Positions 1 to 6,203 are shown, counted from the first letter of the stretch. The stretch is 7,985 nucleotides of DNA from Betaproteobacteria bacterium (GCA_023258935.1 JAHFRG010000071.1:1-7985); one strand, 5' to 3'. Notes: a model not told the origin generated them from the sequence alone. Numbers and translations: made by a program.

Positions 1-485
1 TGGATCAAGTCGTATCCAAAGTGCCCGACGCGCAAGTCATGTCCGACTTGGATGCTACGGCAACCTGGGCGGGGAAAAACCATGGCAATACGAAAAAACT
101 GGGTATCACCGGTTTCTGTTGGGGCGGACGCATCGTGTGGCTGTATGCGGCGCACAGCAGCAAGCTCAAAGCCGGAGTCGCCTGGTACGGAGCACTGCTT
201 TGGAAAACCAACAAGCTCCAGCCCAAAAATCCGATCGATATGGCGGGGCTACTCAAGGCGCCGGTGCTTGGCCTCTACGGCGGCGCCGACCCCGGCATTC
301 CGCTCGATGCCGTGGAAGCTCTGCGCAAAGCGCTTAAAGCCGCTAAAAGCAAATCGGAAATCGTGGTTTATCCCGACACGCCGCACGGCTTTCACGCCGA
401 CTACCGGCCGAGTTACCGCAAGGAGCAGGCTGAAGACGGCTGGAAACGGCTTAAGCAATGGTTCAATACTTACGGTGTTGCCTAG
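1..485 (+). CDS. Dienelactone hydrolase family protein, 3' part (5' end outside window)
   Basis: This is the C-terminal part of an alpha/beta-hydrolase of the dienelactone hydrolase family (carboxymethylenebutenolidase-like). The frame is open from base 3, so the gene begins before the window; the GTG at 21 lies inside the coding region and is not a credible start. The nucleophile elbow Gly-Phe-Cys-Trp-Gly-Gly has its cysteine at 117-119. The acid appears in Gly-Gly-Ala-Asp-Pro-Gly-Ile-Pro and the histidine in Pro-His-Gly-Phe-His, which completes the Cys-Asp-His triad typical of this family. The C-terminal end (Tyr-Arg-Pro-Ser-Tyr then Ala-Glu-Asp-Gly-Trp) is also typical. The family hydrolyses dienelactones and related esters or lactones, probably in the cytoplasm. 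Many chromosomal copies outside aromatic-degradation clusters have no known substrate, and no catabolic neighbour is seen here. Family call is strong; substrate is unknown. The missing N-terminus could carry a signal peptide, which cannot be judged. Confidence 0.9.
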   Translation, partial: DQVVSKVPDAQVMSDLDATATWAGKNHGNTKKLGITGFCWGGRIVWLYAAHSSKLKAGVAWYGALLWKTNKLQPKNPIDMAGLLKAPVLGLYGGADPGIPLDAVEALRKALKAAKSKSEIVVYPDTPHGFHADYRPSYRKEQAEDGWKRLKQWFNTYGVA

Positions 486-489
486 AACC

Positions 490-496
490 AGGGAAG
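490..496 (+). promoter_or_regulatory. Shine-Dalgarno sequence that sets the DUF4197 gene start
   Basis: AGGGAAG lies 7 bases before the ATG at 504 but only 1 base before the in-frame ATG at 498. Normal spacing is about 5-9 bases, so the start at 504 is favoured. It sits just after the stop of the hydrolase gene at 483-485, consistent with a shared transcript. Confidence 0.55.
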
Positions 497-503
497 AATG
501 CTG

Positions 504-1181
504 ATGCGAATTCTGCTCGGTATTTTTGCCTGGTTCATGTTCAGCCTGCAGGCGCACGCTGTTGACCTTGCGAGTCTCAGCAACAAAGATGTGGTCGCTG
601 GTCTCAAGGAAGCGTTAAGCCAAAGTTCGAGCGCCGCAGTAGCAAAACTCGGCGTGAAAAACGGTTTTCTCGGCAACCAGCGCGTGAAAATCCCGCTGCC
701 CGACAAGTTGCAGAAAATAGACGGAGCGATGCACAAGGTTGGTCTGGGCAGGTATTCCGACGAAGTCATCGTCAGCATGAACCGCGCGGCAGAGGCTGCG
801 GTACCCGAGGCCAAGACGCTGCTGCTGGACGCGGTGAAGAAAATGAGCGTGAAGGACGCCAAAGGCATCCTCACCGGCGGTGACAATGCGGCAACTCAGT
901 ATTTCCGCAGCAACACCGAAAGCCAACTGCGCGCCAAGTTCCTGCCGATCGTCACCAAGACTGTGCGCCAGGTCGGAGCGGTGGAAAAATATAACGAATT
1001 TACTGGAAAGGCCTCGGCACTGGGGCTTACTGACCCTCCTAAATTGGAACCGTACGTCACGCAGAAAGCGCTGGACGGGCTGTTCCTGATGATGAAAGAT
1101 GAGGAAAAAGCCATTCGCAGCAACCCGGCCGACTACAGCGGCAAGCTCCTGAAAAAAGTGTTTAGTGCGGTGGCCCGCTAG
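504..1181 (+). CDS. Exported DUF4197 domain-containing protein
   Basis: This predicted secreted or periplasmic protein has 225 residues from the preferred ATG at 504 (227 from ATG 498). The N-terminus has one arginine, then a hydrophobic stretch, then Gln-Ala-His-Ala, giving a probable signal-peptidase I site after residue 19. The mature part matches DUF4197 as I know it. It begins with Leu-Ser-Asn-Lys-Asp-Val-Val-Ala-Gly-Leu-Lys-Glu-Ala-Leu, continues with Val-Lys-Ile-Pro-Leu-Pro and a helical Asn-Arg-Ala-Ala-Glu motif, then Lys-Gly-Ile-Leu-Thr-Gly-Gly-Asp-Asn-Ala-Ala-Thr, and ends with Leu-Asp-Gly-Leu-Phe-Leu-Met-Met-Lys-Asp-Glu-Glu. The length fits the family. No molecular function is established for DUF4197 and I see no catalytic signature; the protein is mostly predicted helix. 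Its start lies 18 bases after the hydrolase stop, so co-transcription is plausible without implying a shared pathway. Confidence 0.85.
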   Translation: MRILLGIFAWFMFSLQAHAVDLASLSNKDVVAGLKEALSQSSSAAVAKLGVKNGFLGNQRVKIPLPDKLQKIDGAMHKVGLGRYSDEVIVSMNRAAEAAVPEAKTLLLDAVKKMSVKDAKGILTGGDNAATQYFRSNTESQLRAKFLPIVTKTVRQVGAVEKYNEFTGKASALGLTDPPKLEPYVTQKALDGLFLMMKDEEKAIRSNPADYSGKLLKKVFSAVAR

Positions 1182-1251
1182 ATTTTGCCAAACGGTGGTT
1201 TTTCTGTGACTTGAATGATGCGCCACGACCTCATAAAACGGGATATCGGGG

Positions 1252-1257
1252 TATAAT
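1252..1257 (+). promoter_or_regulatory. Candidate sigma-70 -10 box for the HIT gene
   Basis: The hexamer is TATAAT, a perfect consensus, preceded by GGGG, with transcription expected to start near 1264. No good -35 is found: the sequence 16-18 bases upstream is CCTCAT or CTCATA, and the nearest TTGAAT (1211-1216) is 35 bases away. The ATG at 1260 would fall before the predicted transcription start, which favours ATG 1284 as the HIT gene start with a leader of about 20 bases. The 100-base gap separates two unrelated coding units, a sensible place for a promoter. Confidence 0.5.
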
Positions 1258-1283
1258 AAATGACCATCCAGCGTGATGTATCT

Positions 1284-1703
1284 ATGACGAGCTGCGAGCT
1301 ATGCGCATCATCCGGTGGCGAAATCATGTGGCGGGACATGCTATGCCGCGTGGTGCTGGTCAACGACCCGGAGCATCCCGGGTTCTGCCGTGTGATATGG
1401 GATAAGCATAACCGCGAAATGACCGATCTGGCCGAACTAGAACGTCAACACATGTTGCGCGTGGTATGCGCAGTGGAGAAGGTATTGCGCGACTTGCTCA
1501 TCCCGGACAAAATCAACCTGGCGAGCCTGGGCAATGTTACTCCTCATGTGCACTGGCATGTAATTCCGCGTTATCAGGATGATCCGCATTTTCCCAATCC
1601 GGTATGGGGGCAAAAGCTGCGCTCTACTCCGCACGCCTTGCCACGAGATTTTAAAGCGAAGCTGCAAGCCTCTTTGCAAATGACGCTTAACCTGCAAAAG
1701 TGA
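1284..1703 (+). CDS. HIT family protein (nucleotide hydrolase/transferase)
   Basis: This is a small cytoplasmic histidine-triad protein, 139 residues from ATG 1284. The signature His-Val-His-Trp-His-Val is at residues 88-93. By comparison with HINT1 the middle histidine (about residue 90) should be the nucleophile that takes the nucleotidyl group from substrates such as Ap4A or nucleoside phosphoramidates. The stretch before it, Asn-Leu-Ala-Ser-Leu-Gly-Asn-Val-Thr-Pro, is typical of a short bacterial HIT group. The N-terminal Cys-Glu-Leu-Cys (residues 4-7) resembles the cysteine pair found in some HIT proteins and may bind metal. An in-frame ATG at 1260 would add 8 residues, but it overlaps the probable promoter and the family usually starts just before the cysteine pair. 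No strong ribosome site is visible. The next gene begins 7 bases after the stop, suggesting an operon. The physiological substrate is unknown. Confidence 0.88.
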   Translation: MTSCELCASSGGEIMWRDMLCRVVLVNDPEHPGFCRVIWDKHNREMTDLAELERQHMLRVVCAVEKVLRDLLIPDKINLASLGNVTPHVHWHVIPRYQDDPHFPNPVWGQKLRSTPHALPRDFKAKLQASLQMTLNLQK

Positions 1704-1710
1704 TAACCAA

Positions 1711-3312
1711 ATGTTGCTGATGCCGCTACCTGACGTCCGCCCGGGAGCCGCCACAGAGTTGAGCAACGCCGCTTCCTGCAAGCGCTGGGTTGAGCAATTG
1801 CCGCTCACCAATCCTGTGCAGGCGCAGCAAACATTAACTGCCGAGCTAAAACGCTTCCTGCATTTCAAGACGGGGCCTTTGGAGCGGCTCAAAACACTTG
1901 AAGAGCTGCGCGAGACAGTCGAATTGGTACAGACTGAGTGCGCAAAGAAATACGCCATCAAACCGCTGCCGCTGGCTGCGATGGAGTCGGCGTTGTGGAA
2001 ACAGGTGGTGGAACTGTGGCAGACCATGCAGGCGGCGTATCAGCGCTGTTTGCAGGATTCTGTCGAAGGCGGTGAAGAGGCGAGAAAAAACGCCGCGCTC
2101 ATGTGCCAGCGCTGCGTGCGATACACGAGATTATCCATTTTTGAGCATTACCTGACCCACCAGGAAGTCGCCTCGGATTTGTGGCAGCATCTGCATGCGC
2201 TGTATGCGCTAGCAGATAAACGCGGTTTTGCCGACTCTGCGGTAGAAGACAATCTCGTACGGGAAGCGAATGCCACAAGTTGCGCGGCGGCTTATGCCCA
2301 GACGCTGTTGCTCGGCCTTGGCAATCCCTATTCGCTCACTCCCAAGCAGCTCGAACTCGCCATACGCTGGCTTGAAAAATGGGGCGATAAAATCAGTATC
2401 ACAACTACCTCGCCTGATAGTGCGTTTGTGCTGGCGGTAGATCTTGAAGGCAACCAGGGCCTGAAATTCGGGTTACAAGAAAACGCTCCCGCGTCGGCCC
2501 GCTATCTTAGTGTGGAGGACCTGGCTAAAAACCTGTTGAAGAGAATTGTGCTGCTCGAACAAGGGAAGCCGCCTGCGGAACTCGGCCTTGGCACAGATTG
2601 CATGCAGCCCGGATGCGAAACTCTTCTCAAGCTGCTTTACCAGCAATGGTGCAAGCCGGGCAGCGGGGCGGTAAATCCACGCCGCCCGTTTGAGAAGACA
2701 CTGCAAGTTTGTGTCGGCATTCCTGCGATTCATTATTATATAAGCGGCAAACCGTTCAAGCAGCCCGGAGCACCGCAACTCTCCCCTCAAGAGGAGGAAG
2801 AATTGGCAACCTTCGGCCACTTGAGCAAGCAACGCGAAGAAATGCGGGCTTCGCAAATGGGTTATGCCCTGGAATCCTGGAAAACCCTGAACGTTGGACC
2901 CGAAGGTTACGGCTTGCTGCGCATGCCGGATAGCGGCGGGTCACGACTGCACCTCCACCAGCTTATCGGAACCTGTCCGGCAGGCGAAAAGACATTTTTA
3001 TTATGCGTGGTGCAATGGCTCACTCTCAAGCAAAACGGTGAATTGCATCTCGGCGTGCGCAGGCTGCCGGGATTTCCCGAACCCGTTGCGGTACGGCCAT
3101 TCGGGGGGGTCACAGGGCCTGTGTACGTCCAAGCCTTTCTGTTGCCGGATGTGGCGGATCGGAAAATCGAACCATCGCTGATTCTTCCCGCCGGGTGGTT
3201 TCATGCGGGGCGGATCATAGAAGTGTTTACCAGCGAGCCACAGCGCGTGAAGCTTACCAAGCTCATGGAAAAAGGCAGCGACTACGAGCAGGTCGACTTC
3301 AGCGGCGCATAA
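1711..3312 (+). CDS. Large protein with probable C-terminal PilZ-like domain
   Basis: This protein has 533 residues. Residues 20-200 are helix-rich and charged. Residues 200-340 contain a scattered cysteine group (Cys298, Cys302, Cys314), probably not a conserved metal site. The segment from about 370 to 465 resembles a PilZ beta-barrel: Arg375-x-x-x-Arg379 is followed 15 residues later by Asn394-Val-Gly-Pro-Glu-Gly399, recalling the PilZ RxxxR and (D/N)xSxxG motifs. It continues with Gly-Tyr-Gly-Leu-Leu, Leu-Ile-Gly, Val-Val-Gln-Trp and Leu-His-Leu-Gly-Val-Arg, the strand pattern of PilZ-type folds. The expected serine is glycine, so c-di-GMP binding is uncertain. There is no signal peptide or membrane segment, so it should be cytoplasmic. 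The start is ATG 1711 or the in-frame ATG 1720; neither has a strong Shine-Dalgarno, and coupling to the HIT stop 7 bases upstream is likely. I recall similar hypothetical proteins in betaproteobacteria, but no specific function is established. Confidence 0.7.
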   Translation: MLLMPLPDVRPGAATELSNAASCKRWVEQLPLTNPVQAQQTLTAELKRFLHFKTGPLERLKTLEELRETVELVQTECAKKYAIKPLPLAAMESALWKQVVELWQTMQAAYQRCLQDSVEGGEEARKNAALMCQRCVRYTRLSIFEHYLTHQEVASDLWQHLHALYALADKRGFADSAVEDNLVREANATSCAAAYAQTLLLGLGNPYSLTPKQLELAIRWLEKWGDKISITTTSPDSAFVLAVDLEGNQGLKFGLQENAPASARYLSVEDLAKNLLKRIVLLEQGKPPAELGLGTDCMQPGCETLLKLLYQQWCKPGSGAVNPRRPFEKTLQVCVGIPAIHYYISGKPFKQPGAPQLSPQEEEELATFGHLSKQREEMRASQMGYALESWKTLNVGPEGYGLLRMPDSGGSRLHLHQLIGTCPAGEKTFLLCVVQWLTLKQNGELHLGVRRLPGFPEPVAVRPFGGVTGPVYVQAFLLPDVADRKIEPSLILPAGWFHAGRIIEVFTSEPQRVKLTKLMEKGSDYEQVDFSGA

Positions 3313-3340
3313 TTCCGCCAAAACTCTGCAGGAAAACCAC

Positions 3341-3358
3341 AACGCGAACGTTATTTTT
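3341..3358 (+). terminator. Weak candidate intrinsic terminator
   Basis: AACG and CGTT can pair around a CGAA tetraloop (3341-3352), followed by A and a run of five T. The stem has only 4 base pairs, half of them A-T, so it is weak by normal standards. Its place, 29 bases after the stop of the 533-residue protein and before a new possible promoter, is the only other support. Confidence 0.22.
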
Positions 3359-3376
3359 AATTTGCCCCAACTCGGT

Positions 3377-3382
3377 TATGAT
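3377..3382 (+). promoter_or_regulatory. Candidate -10 box for the DUF971 gene
   Basis: TATGAT matches the consensus at five of six positions and lies about 40 bases before the preferred ATG at 3422. The upstream region is AT-rich (TTATTTTTAA at 3351-3360), but the -35 position holds only a poor TTTTTA match. If real, the promoter would drive DUF971 and ubiE, and would rule out the upstream ATG at 3362 as start. Confidence 0.3.
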
Positions 3383-3421
3383 GATTTCCTGAACGCAACA
3401 CATCTCCATTGCGGGAAAATC

Positions 3422-3832
3422 ATGGCAGGGCTCGATAAAGGCACCCCTACCCCGACTGAAATCAAGCTGCATCAAAAATCGCGGGTAATGGAAATCTTAT
3501 ATTCTGACGGAAAAATCTTTCAGCTTCCGTACGAATTTCTGCGCGTGTATTCCCCTTCCGCCGAAGTGCGCGGCCACGGCCCCGGCCAAGAAGTACTGCA
3601 GGTCGGCAAAAAAAATGTCGAGATTACCGGGATCGAACCGGTAGGCAGCTATGCCGTGCAGCCTCGTTTCTCGGATGGCCATGATACCGGCATATACTCG
3701 TGGGATTACCTGTACCTGCTGGGGGAGAACCAAGAGCGCATGTGGCAGGAATACTTGAAGCGCATGCAAACCGCGGGGGCAAGCCGCGATCCGGTTGCCG
3801 GGGCGTTTGAGTCCCGTCCCAAATCCAAATAG
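3422..3832 (+). CDS. DUF971 domain-containing protein
   Basis: This is a small cytoplasmic protein, 136 residues from ATG 3422. It carries the hallmarks of DUF971, also called the gamma-butyrobetaine hydroxylase-like N-terminal domain. These are Tyr-Ser-Asp-Gly-Lys-Ile-Phe with Leu-Pro-Tyr-Glu-Phe-Leu-Arg-Val, Ser-Pro-Ser-Ala-Glu-Val-Arg-Gly-His-Gly, Ile-Glu-Pro-Val-Gly-Ser-Tyr-Ala-Val, and Phe-Ser-Asp-Gly-His-Asp-Thr-Gly-Ile-Tyr-Ser-Trp. Only this domain and a short tail are present; there is no oxygenase domain. The domain is also found at the C-terminus of some Mrp/HCF101-type iron-sulfur cluster carriers, so a role near Fe-S metabolism is possible but unproven. ATG 3422 is preferred over 3362 because the domain begins soon after it, GCGGGAAAA precedes it, and the additional 20 residues do not look like the family. 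As I recall, stand-alone DUF971 genes next to ubiE are common in betaproteobacteria. Confidence 0.85.
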   Translation: MAGLDKGTPTPTEIKLHQKSRVMEILYSDGKIFQLPYEFLRVYSPSAEVRGHGPGQEVLQVGKKNVEITGIEPVGSYAVQPRFSDGHDTGIYSWDYLYLLGENQERMWQEYLKRMQTAGASRDPVAGAFESRPKSK

Positions 3833-3848
3833 GATGCCAGGGAAAGCA

Positions 3849-3932
3849 ATGCAAACCGAGATTACCTGCCGATCACGGAAAGCATGGATGTTCATTATTT
3901 ACCGCCGTCTTCATCCGGCTGATTATTTTTAA
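3849..3932 (+). CDS. Possible 27-codon small ORF before ubiE
   Basis: An ATG at 3849 follows AGGGA (3839-3843) with 5 bases of spacing, a better ribosome site than the one in front of ubiE. It encodes 27 residues beginning Met-Gln-Thr-Glu-Ile-Thr-Cys-Arg, with a basic, aromatic-rich middle (Arg-Lys-Ala-Trp-Met-Phe-Ile-Ile-Tyr-Arg-Arg), and ends at TAA 3930-3932. UbiE's ATG lies 8 bases after that stop, so terminating ribosomes could feed ubiE translation. No homologue is known to me, and a frame this short can arise by chance. It could equally be untranslated leader. Confidence 0.28.
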   Translation: MQTEITCRSRKAWMFIIYRRLHPADYF

Positions 3933-3940
3933 GTTTGGTT

Positions 3941-4675
3941 ATGAGTAAACCCACCGATTTCGGTTATCAAAAAATCGCCGAGGAGGAAAAAACCTCCCGG
4001 GTTGCGGACGTATTCAACTCGGTGGCAAACCGCTACGACCTGATGAACGACCTCATGTCACTGGGCGCGCACCGGCTGTGGAAACGTTTCACCGTCGAAT
4101 TAAGCGCAGTCAAAGCCGGTGATCGCGTACTCGATATTGCCGGCGGCACCGCGGACATGAGCCTGCTCTTTGCCAAGCGCGTGGGTGAAAGCGGCACAAT
4201 ATGGTTCACCGATATCAACAACAGCATGCTCAGGCTCGGCCGCGACCGGCTGCTCGATAAAGGTCTGTCGTTACCGGTCGCACAATGCGATGCAGAAAAA
4301 CTGCCTTTCCCAGGCGATTACTTCGATTGCGTGAGTGTTGCCTTTGGTCTCAGGAACATGACGCACAAGGATTTGGCGCTCAAGGAAATACTGCGCGTGT
4401 TAAGACCCGGCGGACGGCTTTTAGTGCTGGAATTTTCCAAAATCTGGAAACCGCTTCAGCCGTTCTACGATGCGTATTCGTTCAAGGTACTGCCGGCTCT
4501 GGGAAAGCTCGTCGTCAACGACGCCGACAGCTACCGCTATCTCGCCGAATCCATCCGCGTACACCCCTCGCAGGAGGAACTGAAGCAGATGATGGTACAG
4601 GCCGGATTCGAGCGCGCCGAATATTTTAATCTCAGCGCTGGTGTTGTAGCGCTGCACCGCGGCTACAAGTATTGA
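3941..4675 (+). CDS. ubiE: UbiE: demethylmenaquinone / 2-polyprenyl-6-methoxybenzoquinol C-methyltransferase
   Basis: UbiE is the SAM-dependent class I methyltransferase that adds the ring C-methyl group in ubiquinone and menaquinone synthesis. It works with the cytoplasmic or membrane-associated Ubi enzymes. The protein has 244 residues from ATG 3941, the usual family length. Diagnostic motifs are Phe-Gly-Tyr-Gln-Lys-Ile near the start, Ser-Val-Ala-Asn-Arg-Tyr-Asp-Leu-Met-Asn-Asp-Leu-Met-Ser (27-40), and SAM motif I Val-Leu-Asp-Ile-Ala-Gly-Gly-Thr-Ala-Asp (63-72). Further on are Ala-Phe-Gly-Leu-Arg-Asn-Met-Thr, Val-Leu-Arg-Pro-Gly-Gly-Arg-Leu-Leu-Val-Leu-Glu-Phe-Ser, and the C-terminal Gly-Val-Val-Ala-Leu-His-Arg-Gly-Tyr-Lys-Tyr. 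Motif I has Ala where most UbiE proteins have Gly (GGTGD), a mild change. An in-frame TTG at 3935 could add two residues but is less likely. The ribosome site is weak, which may matter given the small ORF just upstream. Confidence 0.95.
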   Translation: MSKPTDFGYQKIAEEEKTSRVADVFNSVANRYDLMNDLMSLGAHRLWKRFTVELSAVKAGDRVLDIAGGTADMSLLFAKRVGESGTIWFTDINNSMLRLGRDRLLDKGLSLPVAQCDAEKLPFPGDYFDCVSVAFGLRNMTHKDLALKEILRVLRPGGRLLVLEFSKIWKPLQPFYDAYSFKVLPALGKLVVNDADSYRYLAESIRVHPSQEELKQMMVQAGFERAEYFNLSAGVVALHRGYKY

Positions 4676-4677
4676 CG

Positions 4678-4691
4678 CCGCGACCACGCGG
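4678..4691 (+). terminator. GC hairpin after ubiE, possible weak terminator
   Basis: CCGCG and CGCGG form a perfect 5-base-pair stem with an ACCA loop starting two bases after the ubiE stop. The downstream sequence, GACTTATTTAG, is only a broken T-tract. The element could attenuate rather than fully stop transcription between ubiE and the radical SAM cassette, or be incidental in GC-rich DNA. Confidence 0.27.
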
Positions 4692-4701
4692 GACTTATTT
4701 A

Positions 4702-4718
4702 GAGGTTCCCTAAGCCTC
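4702..4718 (+). promoter_or_regulatory. Shine-Dalgarno and complementary CCTC before the radical SAM start
   Basis: GAGG at 4702-4705 is the best ribosome-binding match before the ATG at 4719, but it is 13 bases away, which is long. CCTC at 4715-4718, directly against the ATG, is its exact complement, so the two can form a 4-base-pair stem with a 9-base loop that hides the ribosome site. This may limit translation of the cassette. Folding strength is modest and has not been computed. Confidence 0.3.
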
Positions 4719-6158
4719 ATGGACACTGTCACGCTGGATTCCCCCGGCTTGCTATCACGCCCCGCCGGCAAATTCAAAGTCATTCTCATTAACCCCTATG
4801 AGCTGGGGCGGCAGCCCTTCGCGCTGGCTGAACCCGCGGCCTGGCTGAAACGCGAGGGACTTGAAGTTGCCTGCCTCGATCTGTCCTTGCAAATGCTCGA
4901 TGCTGAAGCGCTGGCAGAAACTTCGCTGGTCGCCGTTTACGTCGGAATGCACACTGCAACGCGCATCGCAGTGGAAGCACTGCCGCGCATCAAACAGCTT
5001 GCTCCCAATGCGCACCTGTGCGTCTACGGCTTGTACGCACCCATGAATGAAATGCTTTTGAGAAGCCTCGGTGTGCATACCGTGCTTGGCGGCGAATTCG
5101 AGCCGGGATTGCTGAGCCTGGCACAACGGCTTAAAAACGGTCAAAACCCTGCTACACAAATTGAGCCGGTGGTCAATCTGAATAAAATCGATTTTGTAGT
5201 CCCCGAGCGTTCGATTCTTCCGGAATTGCAGCGCTACACCCGGCTGGAATTGCCTGATGGAAGCAAAATAGTGGTGGGTTTTGCGGAAGCGAGCCGAGGC
5301 TGCAAACATTTATGCCGCCATTGCCCGGTGGTGCCCGTGTACCAGGGCAAGTTCCGCATTGTGCCGGTGGAGGTGGTGCTGGCGGATATCCGCCAGCAGA
5401 TAGCGATGGGCGCAAGGCACATTTCCTTCGGCGATCCTGATTTTTTCAACGGCCCGACCCATTCGCTGAAAATTGTACGGGCGATGCACGAGGAGTTTCC
5501 CGACATCACTTACGACGCGACCATCAAAGTACAGCACCTCATCGAAAATGCGAGCCTCTTGCCGGAATTGAAAAAAACCGGCTGCCTGTTCATTACCTCG
5601 GCAGTGGAATCGGTTGATGACCGCGTTCTTGCATACCTAGCCAAAAGCCATTCGAGTGAGGATTTCAACCGCGTTGTTGCGCTGATACGCGAAGCCGGCA
5701 TCGCTTTTGCTCCGACATTTGTCGCATTCACGCCGTGGATCACGCTCGAAGGCTATATTGAGCTGCTAGGGCGCATCGCCGATCTCGATCTCGTTGAAAG
5801 TGTGCCCCCGGTGCAGCTTTCCATCCGCCTGCTGATTCCAAAAGGCTCATTCCTGCTGCAATTGCCGGGTTTTAGCGATCTCATCGAGGATTTCGACCCG
5901 GGACTTTTGGGTTATCCTTGGCGGCATCGCGACCCGCGAGTAGACCAATTGCAGATTCAGGTGCAATCGCTGGTTGAACAATCGGAAAATCTCCCGCGCC
6001 GCGAAGCGTTCGAAAGCATCTGGCATATGGCGCATAGCGCGCTGGGCATCCCCGCTCCCGCATTGCCCCAGTCAAAAAACCAACAACCGGCCCCCCGATT
6101 ATCGGAGCCGTGGTATTGCTGCGCCGAGCCAACCCATCAGCAGTTGCAGAGTTTTTAG
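4719..6158 (+). CDS. CCAEP-tail (CUAEP/CCAEP family) radical SAM protein with B12-binding-like domain
   Basis: This radical SAM enzyme has 479 residues. Residues 18-140 form a Rossmann-like domain resembling B12-binding modules (Val-Ile-Leu-Ile-Asn-Pro-Tyr-Glu-Leu-Gly, later Leu-Gly-Gly-Glu-Phe-Glu-Pro-Gly), but the Asp-x-His-x-x-Gly cobalamin ligand motif is absent. The radical SAM core follows: Cys195, Cys199 and Cys202 form the CxxxCxxC 4Fe-4S site, then Ile-Ser-Phe-Gly-Asp-Pro-Asp-Phe-Phe-Asn-Gly (235-245) and later strands of the barrel. After a proline- and glutamine-rich linker the protein ends with Trp465-Tyr-Cys467-Cys468-Ala-Glu-Pro471 and 8 more residues. That tail is the hallmark of the CUAEP/CCAEP-tail family, in which some members have selenocysteine in place of the first Cys; here both codons are TGC. 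The reaction is unknown to me. The ATP-grasp gene 45 bases downstream is the likely pathway partner. Start ATG 4719 fits the domain boundary. Confidence 0.88.
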   Translation: MDTVTLDSPGLLSRPAGKFKVILINPYELGRQPFALAEPAAWLKREGLEVACLDLSLQMLDAEALAETSLVAVYVGMHTATRIAVEALPRIKQLAPNAHLCVYGLYAPMNEMLLRSLGVHTVLGGEFEPGLLSLAQRLKNGQNPATQIEPVVNLNKIDFVVPERSILPELQRYTRLELPDGSKIVVGFAEASRGCKHLCRHCPVVPVYQGKFRIVPVEVVLADIRQQIAMGARHISFGDPDFFNGPTHSLKIVRAMHEEFPDITYDATIKVQHLIENASLLPELKKTGCLFITSAVESVDDRVLAYLAKSHSSEDFNRVVALIREAGIAFAPTFVAFTPWITLEGYIELLGRIADLDLVESVPPVQLSIRLLIPKGSFLLQLPGFSDLIEDFDPGLLGYPWRHRDPRVDQLQIQVQSLVEQSENLPRREAFESIWHMAHSALGIPAPALPQSKNQQPAPRLSEPWYCCAEPTHQQLQSF

Positions 6159-6203
6159 AAATAAGCCGGCGTCCTTCGCGCACTCGCGGTCTGGAATAAA
6201 AAA

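Noticed and set aside
1188..1206. Terminator after the DUF4197 gene (CCA/TGG followed by a T-run)
   Set aside because: The stem is only about three base pairs, too weak to call despite the five T that follow.
615..1226. Long reverse-strand frame (203 codons) opposite the DUF4197 gene
   Set aside because: It is opposite a gene with clear family motifs, its protein is rich in His, Arg and Gln in the pattern of antisense translation, and it has no recognisable domain.
1437..2027. Reverse-strand frame (196 codons) spanning the HIT gene and the next gene
   Set aside because: It crosses two forward genes, one with an unambiguous histidine triad, and its composition is Ser/Arg/Cys-rich without a domain.
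4672..4701. Sigma-70 promoter TTGACG plus TTATTT/TATTTA before the radical SAM gene
   Set aside because: The -35 is good and the spacing is 17-18, but the -10 is poor and transcription would begin after the GAGG ribosome site. It is kept only as part of a finding, not as a promoter feature.
6117..6122. Possible selenocysteine in the radical SAM tail
   Set aside because: Both tail codons are TGC and the frame runs uninterrupted to TAG at 6156-6158, so this is the cysteine form.
6159..6203. Possible RiPP precursor gene between the radical SAM and ATP-grasp genes
   Set aside because: The gap is only 45 bases and neither neighbouring gap holds a ribosome site with a precursor-like ORF. The Tim44-like gene downstream is a membrane protein, not a precursor.
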